DNA from: Mucilaginibacter sp. KACC 22773
GTDB taxonomy: Bacteria; Bacteroidota; Bacteroidia; Sphingobacteriales; Sphingobacteriaceae
Length of the DNA: 64,000 nucleotides
NCBI RefSeq assembly: GCF_028736215.1
Contig: NZ_CP117883.1
Location: 6,386,001 to 6,450,000 of the forward strand
Direction: 5' to 3'
A model generated the notes under the pieces. It was not told where the DNA came from, did no database searches, and saw only the letters and a list, made by a program, of their open reading frames with translations. The stretch's first letter is position 1, and the number at the start of each line of letters is the position of its first letter. A program made the position numbers and the translations under genes. Below are positions 34,927 through 44,675 of this stretch, in pieces.

Positions 34927-35112
34927 GGCTACGACTCACCCGGCCGACGCTGCGCTGGGCCACCCTCTCTTCACCTGCGGCAGAAAGTGGATTTAGCATT
35001 ACAGTATCCTTATAATCAATAAATTAAAAAATATAAATTTCTAAAACCCTCTTTGCGGCTTTAGCCGGAGAGAGGGTGGTCGGGCGTAGCCTCGACCGGG
35101 TGAGTCGTAGCC
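34927..35112. repeat. Long palindromic intergenic repeat
   Basis: GGCTACGACTCACCCGGCCG at the left end is answered by CGACCGGGTGAGTCGTAGCC at the right end, with an inner pair CCACCCTCTCT / AGAGAGGGTGG. The whole 186 bp can fold back on itself. Confidence 0.85.
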
Positions 35113-35243
35113 GCCATGCGACATACCACATCTCCCCGCCTCTGCGTTTCACCTGACCTTGTGCCACTCAATAATCGTCTATTGTTTTTAGACAGCTTCT
35201 AATAATTTCTTTCCCGGTGCGAATATGGCAATCTGCCATAAGT

Positions 35244-35280
35244 AAAAAAACTCCCGCGCATGAAAATTCACGCACGGAAG
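35244..35280 (-). terminator. Terminator of the unclassified glycoside-hydrolase-like gene
   Basis: On the minus strand CTTCCGTGCGTG pairs with CATGCGCGGGAG through 12 positions (some G-U) and is followed by seven T. Confidence 0.8.
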
Positions 35281-35312
35281 TATTAATCAACTTTCTCTCA
35301 AAAAGTATTTTT

Positions 35313-37490
35313 TCACCATTTCAACTCAACCTTTATACCATCGGGGCTATTGGCGAAGCCCAGGTATAAGGTTTTTGATGAGGTATCCCACGATGTTTTA
35401 ACATCAGTAATATTTTGTCCTTTACTATCGGTTATAACAATTTGCTTTGGCTGGCCCGGCAATAAAACCCGCGCGCTGTTAAGCGTTTTTACAGGGCTTT
35501 TGGCTATAAAAGAATAGCTGCCGGCTGCAACTTTTTCGTCATAGATCCTTGAAGCCGAAGCTAATACCTGGGGTATGTTTTTATTGGCTACCCGTGTAAT
35601 ATTGTATAACAACGCCTGCTCGCCGGGATTGATTACCTTTTCGGCCAGGATGGGCAACTGCGGATCGAACAGATCAATTACCGGGCCTTTTACGGTATAA
35701 GGTTTGCTGTCGGCATTTTCATCCATTACGGCTACAATATCGTAAGGCCCACGGGCCAGGTACAGGCTATTTTTAAAGGTTAAAGCGCCGGCATGGGCAT
35801 CTTTTTCATAGGCTTGTTTAACGGTGCCGATATAGTTACCATCGTTAGCTGCCTGCAGCACATATTCTTTAGGGTTTTGCCTCAATACATATACCGCGCC
35901 TTTACCAACTTTAAACTTTTGCCCGTCGGCAGTTGGGTTTACACCAAGTAGTTTAAATAAGTGCTGCGACGGCGCTGTAAAGTTATTGCCCTTAGTATCC
36001 CACCATTCCATTACAGATTGGTAAGGATCATCATCGCGCCCGCAATAAATGAGCACGCCGCCTTGCTTTACCCAGGCTGCTAATTGCTGATGAATTTGTG
36101 CCGATACGGGCTTCATATTAGCATAGCTCATCACCAGTACTTTGATATTTTTAAGCGATGCCGCGTAGCCCAGGTTTTCCATATGCACGGTTTGTACCGG
36201 CACGCCATGTTTTAGCAATGGCAACGTTTGGCCGTAAAAGTTTGAGAACTGCGGATCCTCGAACCCATTATGTGTAGGGAAGCGTTGAAACATCAGTGTA
36301 TTACTCATCAGCACGCCAATGCCATTTACACCGGTTACCTTATTGGTTGATGGTGGCATGCTGTTGAGGGCGTTAACCATCACCTGCATTTGGGTTGAGT
36401 AGTATTGAGGGATCAGGATTTTTTCGTTACTATTGGCAACTTTGTAGGGATGCGTATAAATGCGCTCGGGCCAGGGCATCACCTCGTAATCAGATACGGT
36501 TGGGTACAACAACTTGGCCGTAAAGGTAGCCTGGTAATTTCGCTTATAATCGCCCCAGTCTTTCTGCCTGTCTTCAATTGGGTCGGTTAAAAAAAACATT
36601 TTGCGGCCCGTTGGCGCGGTCATAGATACCATCGACCCATATTCCAGGTAGGCGTTTTCAAATACGCGTTCTTTTTGCAGGCCGTTAAAATAAGTTGGCT
36701 CGCGCGAGGTGCCTGTCCACACCTGGGCTATGTAACCATCAATACCGGGCAACGAAGCCAAGCTGGCCTCGGGACTAACAATTTGCCACGACGAATAATT
36801 AACCAGCGAATGCGTGGCGATAAACACTTTTATATTTAAGCCCTTGCTTTTGCCATAGGCTTTGGCGTACGATGATACTTTTTCAATAGCATCATAATAC
36901 AGGTGATACTTTAATTTGCTGGATAGGTAAGTATTCTCGGCCGATGCATCCTGTGGCTTCCAGGGGAAACCGTAATAGCTTTGCCATTGGGCTTTAAAAC
37001 CCGCGCTATAGCCTGCACGTGCCCAAAATTCAGGTTCTTCTAAAAATATATTGGTGATGCCAACATCAATTACTCTTTTAATAACCGCTGTTTTCATGTA
37101 CTCGATGAACGAGGCATCGGGCACTACATACGGCATATCCCTGCCATGAAAAATGGTATCGCCCTTTTGGGTAACCTGCCCAACACCCAGGTGGTTTTTA
37201 CCGTCCCATTTACCCAGGAAGTAATCTTTGTAATCGCCCCAGGCTATGCCGGTCATGAAGTTGGTTTGGTAACCATGATCGCGCCAGGTTTGTACGCGCT
37301 GTTCAAAGGTCATGCCGGAGTGGTCGTTGGTACCGTAAACAATGGCAATGTCGCTGCGTACGTCAATCTCGGGCATCCAGGGGCTGGCGGTTTGGAAAGC
37401 AGTCTTCTCTTTTAACGGTGCCGGTGCCTGCTGCGCAAAAACAGCAGACGCCAGCATTGTTAAACAACAGGAAACAAAAATGTTTTTCAT
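35313..37490 (-). CDS. Exported putative glycoside hydrolase, unclassified
   Basis: 725 aa with signal MKNIFVSCCLTMLASAVFA. I do not recognise an exact family. The N-terminal half reads like a TIM barrel: SDIAIVYGTNDHSG, then TNIFLEEPEFWARAGYS with a Glu-Glu pair near residue 150 where a catalytic acid could lie, and IDGYIAQVWTG and PYLEYGS-like strands. A middle region (about 380-500) with KNIKVLVMSYANMKPVSAQI and KQGGVLIYCGRDDDPYQ resembles the GATase-like domain of GH42-type enzymes. The C-terminal part is a beta sandwich. It lies between the GH92 gene and the membrane regulator, all leftward, fitting a glycan-degrading locus. Hydrolase activity is inferred. Confidence 0.65.
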   Translation of the reverse strand: MKNIFVSCCLTMLASAVFAQQAPAPLKEKTAFQTASPWMPEIDVRSDIAIVYGTNDHSGMTFEQRVQTWRDHGYQTNFMTGIAWGDYKDYFLGKWDGKNHLGVGQVTQKGDTIFHGRDMPYVVPDASFIEYMKTAVIKRVIDVGITNIFLEEPEFWARAGYSAGFKAQWQSYYGFPWKPQDASAENTYLSSKLKYHLYYDAIEKVSSYAKAYGKSKGLNIKVFIATHSLVNYSSWQIVSPEASLASLPGIDGYIAQVWTGTSREPTYFNGLQKERVFENAYLEYGSMVSMTAPTGRKMFFLTDPIEDRQKDWGDYKRNYQATFTAKLLYPTVSDYEVMPWPERIYTHPYKVANSNEKILIPQYYSTQMQVMVNALNSMPPSTNKVTGVNGIGVLMSNTLMFQRFPTHNGFEDPQFSNFYGQTLPLLKHGVPVQTVHMENLGYAASLKNIKVLVMSYANMKPVSAQIHQQLAAWVKQGGVLIYCGRDDDPYQSVMEWWDTKGNNFTAPSQHLFKLLGVNPTADGQKFKVGKGAVYVLRQNPKEYVLQAANDGNYIGTVKQAYEKDAHAGALTFKNSLYLARGPYDIVAVMDENADSKPYTVKGPVIDLFDPQLPILAEKVINPGEQALLYNITRVANKNIPQVLASASRIYDEKVAAGSYSFIAKSPVKTLNSARVLLPGQPKQIVITDSKGQNITDVKTSWDTSSKTLYLGFANSPDGIKVELKW

Positions 37491-37628
37491 AGATAGGTGC
37501 AGGGCGGTAGATGCCGCTTAATACCATACAATAATAGGATAAGTGGTATTAAAACAAGGGTTAATAAATGGGTTAACCCGGTTTAAATTTCATTAACCCA
37601 TTAAAATTAATCGTTTTATTAACCGGGA

Positions 37629-37718
37629 ATGATGGAAAGTCTTGAGTCGAAAGTCTTAAGTTTTAAGTCAAAAAGGACAAGTCAGATTTACGAGTACTTC
37701 TGACTTAACACTAATCGT
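37629..37718. repeat. AAGTC/CTTAAG-rich intergenic repeat
   Basis: GAAAGTCTTGAGTCGAAAGT followed by CTTAAGTTTTAAGTC and ACTTCTGACTTAACAC resembles the repeats at 56875 and 58552. It lies between the hydrolase-like and regulator genes. Confidence 0.6.
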
Positions 37719-37732
37719 TCTATTAACATCCC

Positions 37733-40276
37733 CTATTTCCCGCAAATTTTATCAAATGGGATAGGGTAATCAATTCCCAGTGATCTTTTATATTCGGCTA
37801 CAAAATCATCATAGGTGCGGCGGGCGTGTTCAATACCCCTGGTGCGCCTGATGGCTTTCAGTTTATATTTAATGCCGGCATCGCTAAACGGGTCGATATT
37901 TAAAATCAGCCGGCTTATCTCCAGCGCCTTTTTAAACTGTCCCTCATCATAGGTTTTTTTTATTACAGGCTGCAAAGCCGGCATTAAAGTCTCTTCATAT
38001 TCCTCTTTAAAATCATCCAGCCAAACATCGGGCATAGCCGGCAGCAGGCCGCCGCGCGCAATCAAATCAAAATGAGGGACCTCCAATGCAGCTGGCCCCC
38101 GGCTACTTTTAAGGCTGGCCTGCACCTCAAAATAATCACAAAAAAAGTCGTCCGAAACAGTGAAGCTATAGGTGTCGTTGATATAGGCCAGCTCAATTCC
38201 GTCCAGGTCGGCAAGAATGCTTCTCAGGTGATTTAAGGTAACGCCCCGGATGTTTTTTGTTTTGGCTACATCTTTATCGGCCCAAAGGGTGGTGGAAATA
38301 CGCCTGGAGGTTACACCATTTTTATCGCGGCTGTTCAGTAAAATCAGAATAAATAGTTGTTTAATTTTAGGGCTAAACAGGTAGGTAATATCCTTGCCGT
38401 TTTTATCATAAACCGTAAATGCGCCCAGCAAATAAACCGCATTAACCTTGTTGCCGATAATTTCCAAGGCGCTTTCATCCTGGGTTAAATCAGCAGTATC
38501 CTGCACCGGTTTGGCTTTTTTTCTTTTCAGGTAGATGAATGCAGCACCAGCTACAAGTAGTATCGCCGCCAGCCCTGCAACGTAGCTATACAAACTGGTT
38601 GTTGCGCTTTTAGCCTGTTTTGATTTTAAATAAGCGGCATAACTTACCGGGGGAAATGCCAGCGAGTAAATTTTGATACCCGATTTTACAGGCGAAGTAA
38701 ACTCCTGCGTAGTACAATAAAATTCGTTAGCGTCGCTGTTAAAAAACAGGTTAACATCGGTTTCAATCCGTTCGGATGTTACCGCAATCTCGCCGCTTAC
38801 AACCTCGTATGATCCATCTTGTATCGAATACTTATAAAGCTTCAGGCTGGTTTTAGGCCGCTCGTGCGGGTAACATAACACATAAAAATATTTTCCATCC
38901 TTTGATGGTACAAGGTTATTGGCCGGTACAAAAGCCTCTTCATCAGGCTTAATTTCCCATAGTTTTTTGATGGTGCGGTTGCTTAGGTTAACCCGGTACA
39001 AATCATAAAAGTGCATACCACCTACAACCTGGCTACCCGATTGATTACCGATGCCGCCAAATATATACACGTCGTTATTCGCGTCGGCAGTACTGCAGGC
39101 CGAAAAAAACCGCGGATCGATATGGTCGCCGGTAAAAACCACAGGCTGCCAAACCTGTTTCAGGGTATCAAACTTAAAAAAATCATTATAGTACCGGAAC
39201 GAGCCGTAGCCGCCAAATAAATAAAGATCATGGTAATCTTTATCATAAAACACATTGTGGTGATGCCGTTGCGATGGCAGGGCAGCGTTCCCCTTAACCT
39301 CCCATTTTAAACCCGAAAGATCAAGCGATACCAGGCCGGAGGGGCGGCCGAGACCGTTATTGACCTCGTATACATACAGTTTATTTTGCCTGGGGCTAAC
39401 AATACTTTTGCCCAATAACAAGGGCATAGGCAGGGGGTTTTGATAAGGGCTGGATGATTCCTCATCATTCCTTACATTATATTGCGTTACCGATTTGCTG
39501 CCAAACAGCACCATGCTTTGTTTTTGCTGATTAAAGTTTAGCCCCACAACCTCGTTAACGCTTTTTGACAACCGCGGCTTCCAGAAGTACGATTCATTAA
39601 TAAGCCAAACCGGGTTTTCCACAAAACCAATCCCATCACCATTGCTGCTGTGCACGTTTTGGCCTTCCCATTCATCTAACGGGAACGAATAAGTTTGAGA
39701 AGCATCGCCAACTTCCAGGTTGCGAATGGCCATATTGGGCACATCGGAGTAACGCGGGTTTTTGCCAAAGGTAATTACCGGGCTGATGCTGCCGGTGAAA
39801 CTAAAGCCCGAAGCGCCATACGGTTTACCGTTAACCCACACTGTTGCTTTATCCCCACGCAGGTCCAGCTTGATTTTGATGGCTGTCCATGTCCTTTTTG
39901 ATAGCTGGGCAGCGCTCAGCGGAATGGTGATCTTATTGCTCTTACTGTCGATATTGAAATTTAAGTAAGGGGTGCCGTTCAAATAAATATAACTGAGGCT
40001 ATAGGAATTGTTTTTACTATCGGCAAGGTTTAAAACATAGCCCAGGTGCGAATTATCCCATAAAGCCAGTTGAAAGGCGATGGTTAATTCATCATTAAAT
40101 GTGGGCCTTTCCTGTTTAAAAACGGAATAGGACGTCCGTTTTTCCATTAAACTATCGTTCGAGTTGAATTGCAAACCCTGCGCCTGTAATTTTACGCACG
40201 AGCCAAGGACGGCAGCAAAAACCAAAATCCTATATACCCAGGGATGACGTAATAAAATCCGGCTCGCTTTTGTCAT
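37733..40276 (-). CDS. Membrane-anchored regulator: LamG-like and Kelch exterior, SARP/BTAD-like DNA-binding interior
   Basis: 847 aa from the ATG at 40276 (MTKASRILLRHPW), which opens a signal or signal-anchor; an upstream start is rejected because it adds a non-hydrophobic stretch. Order: LamG/concanavalin-like domain (about 35-215), Kelch-type beta-propeller repeats (about 250-480, motifs LYLFGGYGSFRYYNDFFKFD and VYIFGGIGNQSG), one transmembrane helix at about 558-580 (AILLVAGAAFIYLKRKK), winged-helix OmpR/SARP-type domain (about 610-705, FSPKIKQLFILILLNS) and a BTAD/TPR-like end. A sugar signal outside could act directly on the DNA-binding part. It is the most upstream gene of the carbohydrate locus. 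Domains are fairly clear; sensing and targets are inferred. Confidence 0.75.
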   Translation of the reverse strand: MTKASRILLRHPWVYRILVFAAVLGSCVKLQAQGLQFNSNDSLMEKRTSYSVFKQERPTFNDELTIAFQLALWDNSHLGYVLNLADSKNNSYSLSYIYLNGTPYLNFNIDSKSNKITIPLSAAQLSKRTWTAIKIKLDLRGDKATVWVNGKPYGASGFSFTGSISPVITFGKNPRYSDVPNMAIRNLEVGDASQTYSFPLDEWEGQNVHSSNGDGIGFVENPVWLINESYFWKPRLSKSVNEVVGLNFNQQKQSMVLFGSKSVTQYNVRNDEESSSPYQNPLPMPLLLGKSIVSPRQNKLYVYEVNNGLGRPSGLVSLDLSGLKWEVKGNAALPSQRHHHNVFYDKDYHDLYLFGGYGSFRYYNDFFKFDTLKQVWQPVVFTGDHIDPRFFSACSTADANNDVYIFGGIGNQSGSQVVGGMHFYDLYRVNLSNRTIKKLWEIKPDEEAFVPANNLVPSKDGKYFYVLCYPHERPKTSLKLYKYSIQDGSYEVVSGEIAVTSERIETDVNLFFNSDANEFYCTTQEFTSPVKSGIKIYSLAFPPVSYAAYLKSKQAKSATTSLYSYVAGLAAILLVAGAAFIYLKRKKAKPVQDTADLTQDESALEIIGNKVNAVYLLGAFTVYDKNGKDITYLFSPKIKQLFILILLNSRDKNGVTSRRISTTLWADKDVAKTKNIRGVTLNHLRSILADLDGIELAYINDTYSFTVSDDFFCDYFEVQASLKSSRGPAALEVPHFDLIARGGLLPAMPDVWLDDFKEEYEETLMPALQPVIKKTYDEGQFKKALEISRLILNIDPFSDAGIKYKLKAIRRTRGIEHARRTYDDFVAEYKRSLGIDYPIPFDKICGK

Positions 40277-40446
40277 TGAATACACTTGTCTAAAATCCCC
40301 GGGACCAGGGGAATGGCCCGCTGTTGAACGCAAGTGCTAAAATATGTTTTTTTTAAGTATGGCAAACGGAGAATTTGTGATGCTGTGGAAATGGTTAGTT
40401 GAATGCTAAAGTATATCTAATTCGCCGCTGGCTTTTTGTGTTACTA

Positions 40447-43170
40447 TTACCTCCATTTACTAACCCGCTCTGTACTATCATCAAACTGAGCCGATAAAGA
40501 ATTCATCCGCGATGCTAACAGTAACTGATGCCCCTCCAGGCTACGTGTAAAGACAAGATCGCAATAGCCAACATTTTTTTGCCATTGTTCCATAAAATAA
40601 TTGGCAGATGCTTTCGTTCTACCAATTAATTCGGGTACGGCGTGGTAATCTTTTTGCTTTACAAAAAATAAAAACATATTCCTTCTCACGATAACGTACC
40701 GAGGGTTATCTATAAGCCCGACTATTTCATGCAACATATTAATAAAAGCAGAGTGCTCATATGTTGTGCCGCCGTCCAAAAAGCAATAAACGTTGCCAAA
40801 CCGGTCAACCGATGAATCTACCCTAAGTTTGGCGCGGTCTGTTTTAACAACCTCCATGTGTACCATAGCGCTTAATAATGCATTGGCTATTTGCTCAACA
40901 TCCTTTGATATATCGCGGTATTTAATAAAAAGCCGCAAAGCTTTAAATGCCAGGCGGCCAAAAAAAAGAAAGCCGGTTATTGCAATGATAACAAGGTAGA
41001 TAGAAATTCCCTCACGCGACGATAGTAACCTTCCAGCCCTGCCCAGGCTTTGCAATATGGCAGATAAATAATCGAGCATACCAAAACCAAGTGCGGCAAG
41101 CAGGTTGGCAATGGTTTTATTAAGGTACATGGTTTTAATCGCGCTGTATTCACGGTCGCTTTCAAAAGGGATCTTGATCTCTTCAATTAACGTGACGCCA
41201 TTTTCCAGTGCTGCATGCCATTTAGCTTGAAGGGATTCCCTGTCGGCCGCGTAAGTAAATGCTCTTTTGTTCTGCTGTTCAACATCATCCGGCTGTTTTA
41301 TACCAGGCGGGATATTTAACCGGCCTACACCGTTTTCGATACCGCCGCCATCTTTAAAAGAGATGCCAACAAAGCTTTTAAACCTGCGCTTAAGCATATC
41401 AAAATCTTCGCCGGCGGTAGCGGTGGTTGGATCGATACAGCATAAGTGCCAGATGTTGCCCGTTTTGCCCAGGTTACCTTTTTGCGTACGAATGGCACGG
41501 CCACGCATTTGGTTAGACAGCACAAACGAGCCAACAAAACTGGCCAGCACCAGCGAGTTAATTGCCGGTGCATCCCATCCTTCGCCCAAAAGCGATTTTG
41601 TACCGATCAGCACCTCTATTTCGCCCGATTGAAAAATCTGAGTAATAAGATTAACAATATCGTTTTTTAACTGCTCGCTCTGTTCAACTAAAACATAATC
41701 ACTTGCAAATGGCACCCTTTCGCAATTAATTTCGCCTAATCCATAATGCCTCACTTTTTCCCGGAACACCTGGTAGGCCGAATACGGGACGATAACCAGC
41801 GAGCCCGTTAACACGCCAATTTTGATACCGGCAGCATTTTGGCGCCTTAGTTTTTCAAAAATGGTCATCACGCCAATTTTGTTCAGCTCAAGTTCGTTAA
41901 TATCAGCATTGATGTAGAAATCTTTGCGGATATAATCTGTCAATACTACCATCCGCAGGTTGTGGCCCAGTTGCTGGTATTCAAAATTGACAATATGTTG
42001 TATGCTATCTAATTTGCTGATACTGGACGTTAAAGCCCCGGTCACTTTTTTGTTTTGCGAAAAGCTGATCTGCCGTTTTTCTATTGCCCCATACCGGTGC
42101 AATTTACCCTCAATAATTTTTTGATGGGCGGCAAAAATTTTAAAAATTTCCTTATCCCGGTACAGGTAAAAATCCAGCAAAACCTCCATCCAACTGTTAT
42201 CAAAAACCGGGATTTTCAGTTTTTTGTTATCTATAATGTCAAGATGATCTTTTGATATGACCCTTCCGTTGGCATTTAAAAAAATGAGCGAAGCGGAATA
42301 GTAAGACAGATTGGTGTAAATCCAATCTAAACTCCCCTGCGGGTTTTGCCAGGCCGGATGATTTTCAATGGCATTGATTAAGGTTTCGTCGACTTTAATC
42401 TCTGCAAAAAGCTCTTCAATGCCCTGCCTGAACGCGGCTATCCCTTTAATTTCATCATCGGCGGGTAATGATAGGTACACATAGTCCTGGTGCGGGCACA
42501 AATCGCCTTCAATAATTAACTCCGGCACCGAAATTTCAATATTGATCGGCCCGTTTAATTCCAGGTAACGCTGCCATTCTGTTGCCGATACATCATAGGG
42601 CGGCGTAGCGGTTAATCCTATAATCATGGGATCTATCGCTTTTTTAACCTTATCAAGCGTATGCCACCATTCATTTTTTAAATGGTGCGCTTCGTCAACC
42701 ACAATGGTTTTTACCTGTTGCTCCTTTAAACCGTTTACAATATTGTCGAGGTTATGGTTGGCCGATGTTACGGGTTCGTGTTCGTCAACTTCTTCTTCGC
42801 TCTCGCTTTCCGGTTCGGCAGTTTTCAGATCGTTGCAGGCCGCATGCAGCCCCTGGTAGGTTATCACGGTAAGGAAACCCGGCTTCCGGATATCGTGCGA
42901 AACCCAGCCAGGCGTTTGCTCCTGTTGTAAAAACATTTCGCAAAACCGCTGTATCCATTGGTTCCTGATGGCGATGGTTGGTGTTAAAATCAGCGTAGGC
43001 TGGTTAATCCTGATGGCAACTTCCAGCCCTAAAACTGTTTTGCCCGAACCCGGTGGTGCTATAACGTGTAAATGACCGTCTTTTAAATACTCGTCCAGTC
43101 CATCAAGCACGCGTTGCTGATATGCCCTCCAACCGTATGAAAATTTGATATCAGCAGGAAACTCTTTCAA
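40447..43170 (-). CDS. DEAH superfamily 2 helicase with C-terminal membrane segment
   Basis: 907 aa. Helicase motifs are intact: Walker A APPGSGKT (38-45), DEAH at 159-162 (VVDEAHHLKNEWW), TATP at 187-190, and motif VI QMRGRAIRT near 553. The type is that of restriction/ERCC3-like helicases acting on double-stranded nucleic acid. An acidic insert (AEPESESEEEVDEHEP) follows motif Ib. After the helicase core come a hydrophobic stretch near 695-710 and a firm transmembrane helix near 720-742 (IYLVIIAITGFLFFGRLAF), then about 165 cytosolic residues of unknown fold. No methylase or nuclease lies beside it. A membrane-tethered helicase of unknown role, possibly defence-related, is inferred. Helicase call is sure. 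Confidence 0.88.
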   Translation of the reverse strand: MKEFPADIKFSYGWRAYQQRVLDGLDEYLKDGHLHVIAPPGSGKTVLGLEVAIRINQPTLILTPTIAIRNQWIQRFCEMFLQQEQTPGWVSHDIRKPGFLTVITYQGLHAACNDLKTAEPESESEEEVDEHEPVTSANHNLDNIVNGLKEQQVKTIVVDEAHHLKNEWWHTLDKVKKAIDPMIIGLTATPPYDVSATEWQRYLELNGPINIEISVPELIIEGDLCPHQDYVYLSLPADDEIKGIAAFRQGIEELFAEIKVDETLINAIENHPAWQNPQGSLDWIYTNLSYYSASLIFLNANGRVISKDHLDIIDNKKLKIPVFDNSWMEVLLDFYLYRDKEIFKIFAAHQKIIEGKLHRYGAIEKRQISFSQNKKVTGALTSSISKLDSIQHIVNFEYQQLGHNLRMVVLTDYIRKDFYINADINELELNKIGVMTIFEKLRRQNAAGIKIGVLTGSLVIVPYSAYQVFREKVRHYGLGEINCERVPFASDYVLVEQSEQLKNDIVNLITQIFQSGEIEVLIGTKSLLGEGWDAPAINSLVLASFVGSFVLSNQMRGRAIRTQKGNLGKTGNIWHLCCIDPTTATAGEDFDMLKRRFKSFVGISFKDGGGIENGVGRLNIPPGIKQPDDVEQQNKRAFTYAADRESLQAKWHAALENGVTLIEEIKIPFESDREYSAIKTMYLNKTIANLLAALGFGMLDYLSAILQSLGRAGRLLSSREGISIYLVIIAITGFLFFGRLAFKALRLFIKYRDISKDVEQIANALLSAMVHMEVVKTDRAKLRVDSSVDRFGNVYCFLDGGTTYEHSAFINMLHEIVGLIDNPRYVIVRRNMFLFFVKQKDYHAVPELIGRTKASANYFMEQWQKNVGYCDLVFTRSLEGHQLLLASRMNSLSAQFDDSTERVSKWR

Positions 43171-43263
43171 TTATTACAGATACTTAATTTGCTAATTTAT
43201 AATTTAAAAATTGAGCGGCAATTTTACAGATGATTTCTGATTTAAAATTCGGGCAAACAGCCT

Positions 43264-44382
43264 TTACTTTGCAGGCTGCTGCAACGGCACAAGTTTATTA
43301 TAGGCATCTATAAGAATTGCCTCTTTATCCTTTACAGCCCAATATTCCATAACCAGGATTAACCCATTGTCGGTGCGCTCCAATGCTACGTTGACAAAAC
43401 CATGCCGGGTGTCGCATGAAAACTCAAGTTTGGCTCCATTCAGAACTTCGCTTTCGGCGCTAAAACGCTCGTCATCGGTAGTCGCTACCGGGTGCAGCTC
43501 ATCAAAACCACCTGCGCCGGCTACGATGTACGGCACGGTAATGCCATTACGATAACGCTTGCTGATACGCTGGTAATTATGTACGTGCCCGCTAAAAACC
43601 ATATCGGGCCAAACGTTGGTTTCGGTAAATGCGCCCTCCAGGAATTCGATCATGGGTAAGCTGGAGCCATGATTAACATCTGCAGAGTATGGTGCATGAT
43701 GGATACAAACCAGCAATGCCTTTTCCGGGTGGTTTTGTACAGATGACTTTAATTCCTGCAGGAACCACTCCCGCTGCTCTGGCGTAATTACGCCATATTT
43801 GGGCACATTACTGTGCAAGCCAATGATGGTGGCAAGCGGTGTATCCAACGTCCAGTAAATATTGGGCTGCACCATGCTTTTGCGCGGGCTGTCGCCGGCA
43901 AATGGTATTGCCCGTTGTTGGGTATCGCAAAAAACAGCAGCAAAGGCATTCAAACTTTGGTATGGCTTATCGGCATTGGGGTTTATGTCGCTGTCGTGAT
44001 TGCCGGCTATGGCAAATACAGGGCCGGGGTAATTGTTATAGGGATCAAAAAACTGGCTTTTGTAATATTTTTCTTCGCCATGGCTATACACTACATCGCC
44101 CAGGTGATACAGGAACGAAGGTTTGTTTGCCGCCGCCGAAGTTTGATACTGGGCGGCCATGGCATCGGGCACCCTTTTCTGAAAATCCGGATCGCGAAAG
44201 CCACCGGTATCGCCCACTACATGAAATAACATGCGGTTATCGTTTATACCGGGCAATATGTCGTTAACATTTAAATGGTAGGGGTACTTTCCCGACGGCG
44301 GGGGAGGCGGCAAAAACTTATAGGTATCGTCGGGCTGATCTTTTTTAAAAACGGGGGTGGTATATTTAGGGGATATTATCAT
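43264..44382 (-). CDS. Calcineurin-like metallophosphoesterase
   Basis: 372 aa. The two-metal phosphoesterase motifs are present in order: FHVVGDTGG (43-66 region), HLGDVVYSHGE, IAGNHDSD, CIHHAPYS and FSGHVHNYQR. The purple-acid-phosphatase-like arrangement is close to proteins annotated as acid phosphatases or phosphodiesterases. No signal peptide is seen, so it is probably cytosolic. It lies 93 bp after the helicase start on the same strand; cotranscription with the helicase is not shown. The substrate is unknown. Confidence 0.9.
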   Translation of the reverse strand: MIISPKYTTPVFKKDQPDDTYKFLPPPPPSGKYPYHLNVNDILPGINDNRMLFHVVGDTGGFRDPDFQKRVPDAMAAQYQTSAAANKPSFLYHLGDVVYSHGEEKYYKSQFFDPYNNYPGPVFAIAGNHDSDINPNADKPYQSLNAFAAVFCDTQQRAIPFAGDSPRKSMVQPNIYWTLDTPLATIIGLHSNVPKYGVITPEQREWFLQELKSSVQNHPEKALLVCIHHAPYSADVNHGSSLPMIEFLEGAFTETNVWPDMVFSGHVHNYQRISKRYRNGITVPYIVAGAGGFDELHPVATTDDERFSAESEVLNGAKLEFSCDTRHGFVNVALERTDNGLILVMEYWAVKDKEAILIDAYNKLVPLQQPAK

Positions 44383-44451
44383 TTAGTGTTAATCATCGAA
44401 AGACCAAACATACCAAACAAATATAAATTGAGGGTGAACAAAAGTTTAAGT

Positions 44452-44640
44452 AGCAGGGAAATCGCGTTTAAGATTTTATGATTAATTACGTTGAGCTATT
44501 GCTGTTAGAGCAATTGTTTATATAATCGCGTTTACAGGTTTTTCGCGCCAAGACGCTAAGAGAAAATAAGCAAATCGCTTTGTATCTTAGCGTCTTTGCG
44601 CGAAATAAATCTTATCAATTTCAAAAGCGATTTCCCTGAT
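44452..44640. repeat. Nested palindromic intergenic repeat
   Basis: Inner pair: TTTCGCGCCAAGACGCTAAG at 44541 and CTTAGCGTCTTTGCGCGAAA ending at 44605. Outer pair: GCAGGGAAATCGCGTTT at about 44454 and AAAAGCGATTTCCCTG at 44622-44637. It lies between the phosphoesterase and usp genes. Confidence 0.85.
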
Positions 44641-44675
44641 TTAAGCAGCGGGTATTAACGGTTTATAGAACTATG

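Larger units (their letters stand above)
34739..35312. other. Intergenic region between two carbohydrate genes
   Basis: 574 bp with no ORF. It contains the palindromic repeat 34927-35112 and the leftward terminator 35244-35280; the rest (near the GH92 start) presumably has its promoter, with no clear consensus pair seen. Confidence 0.5.
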
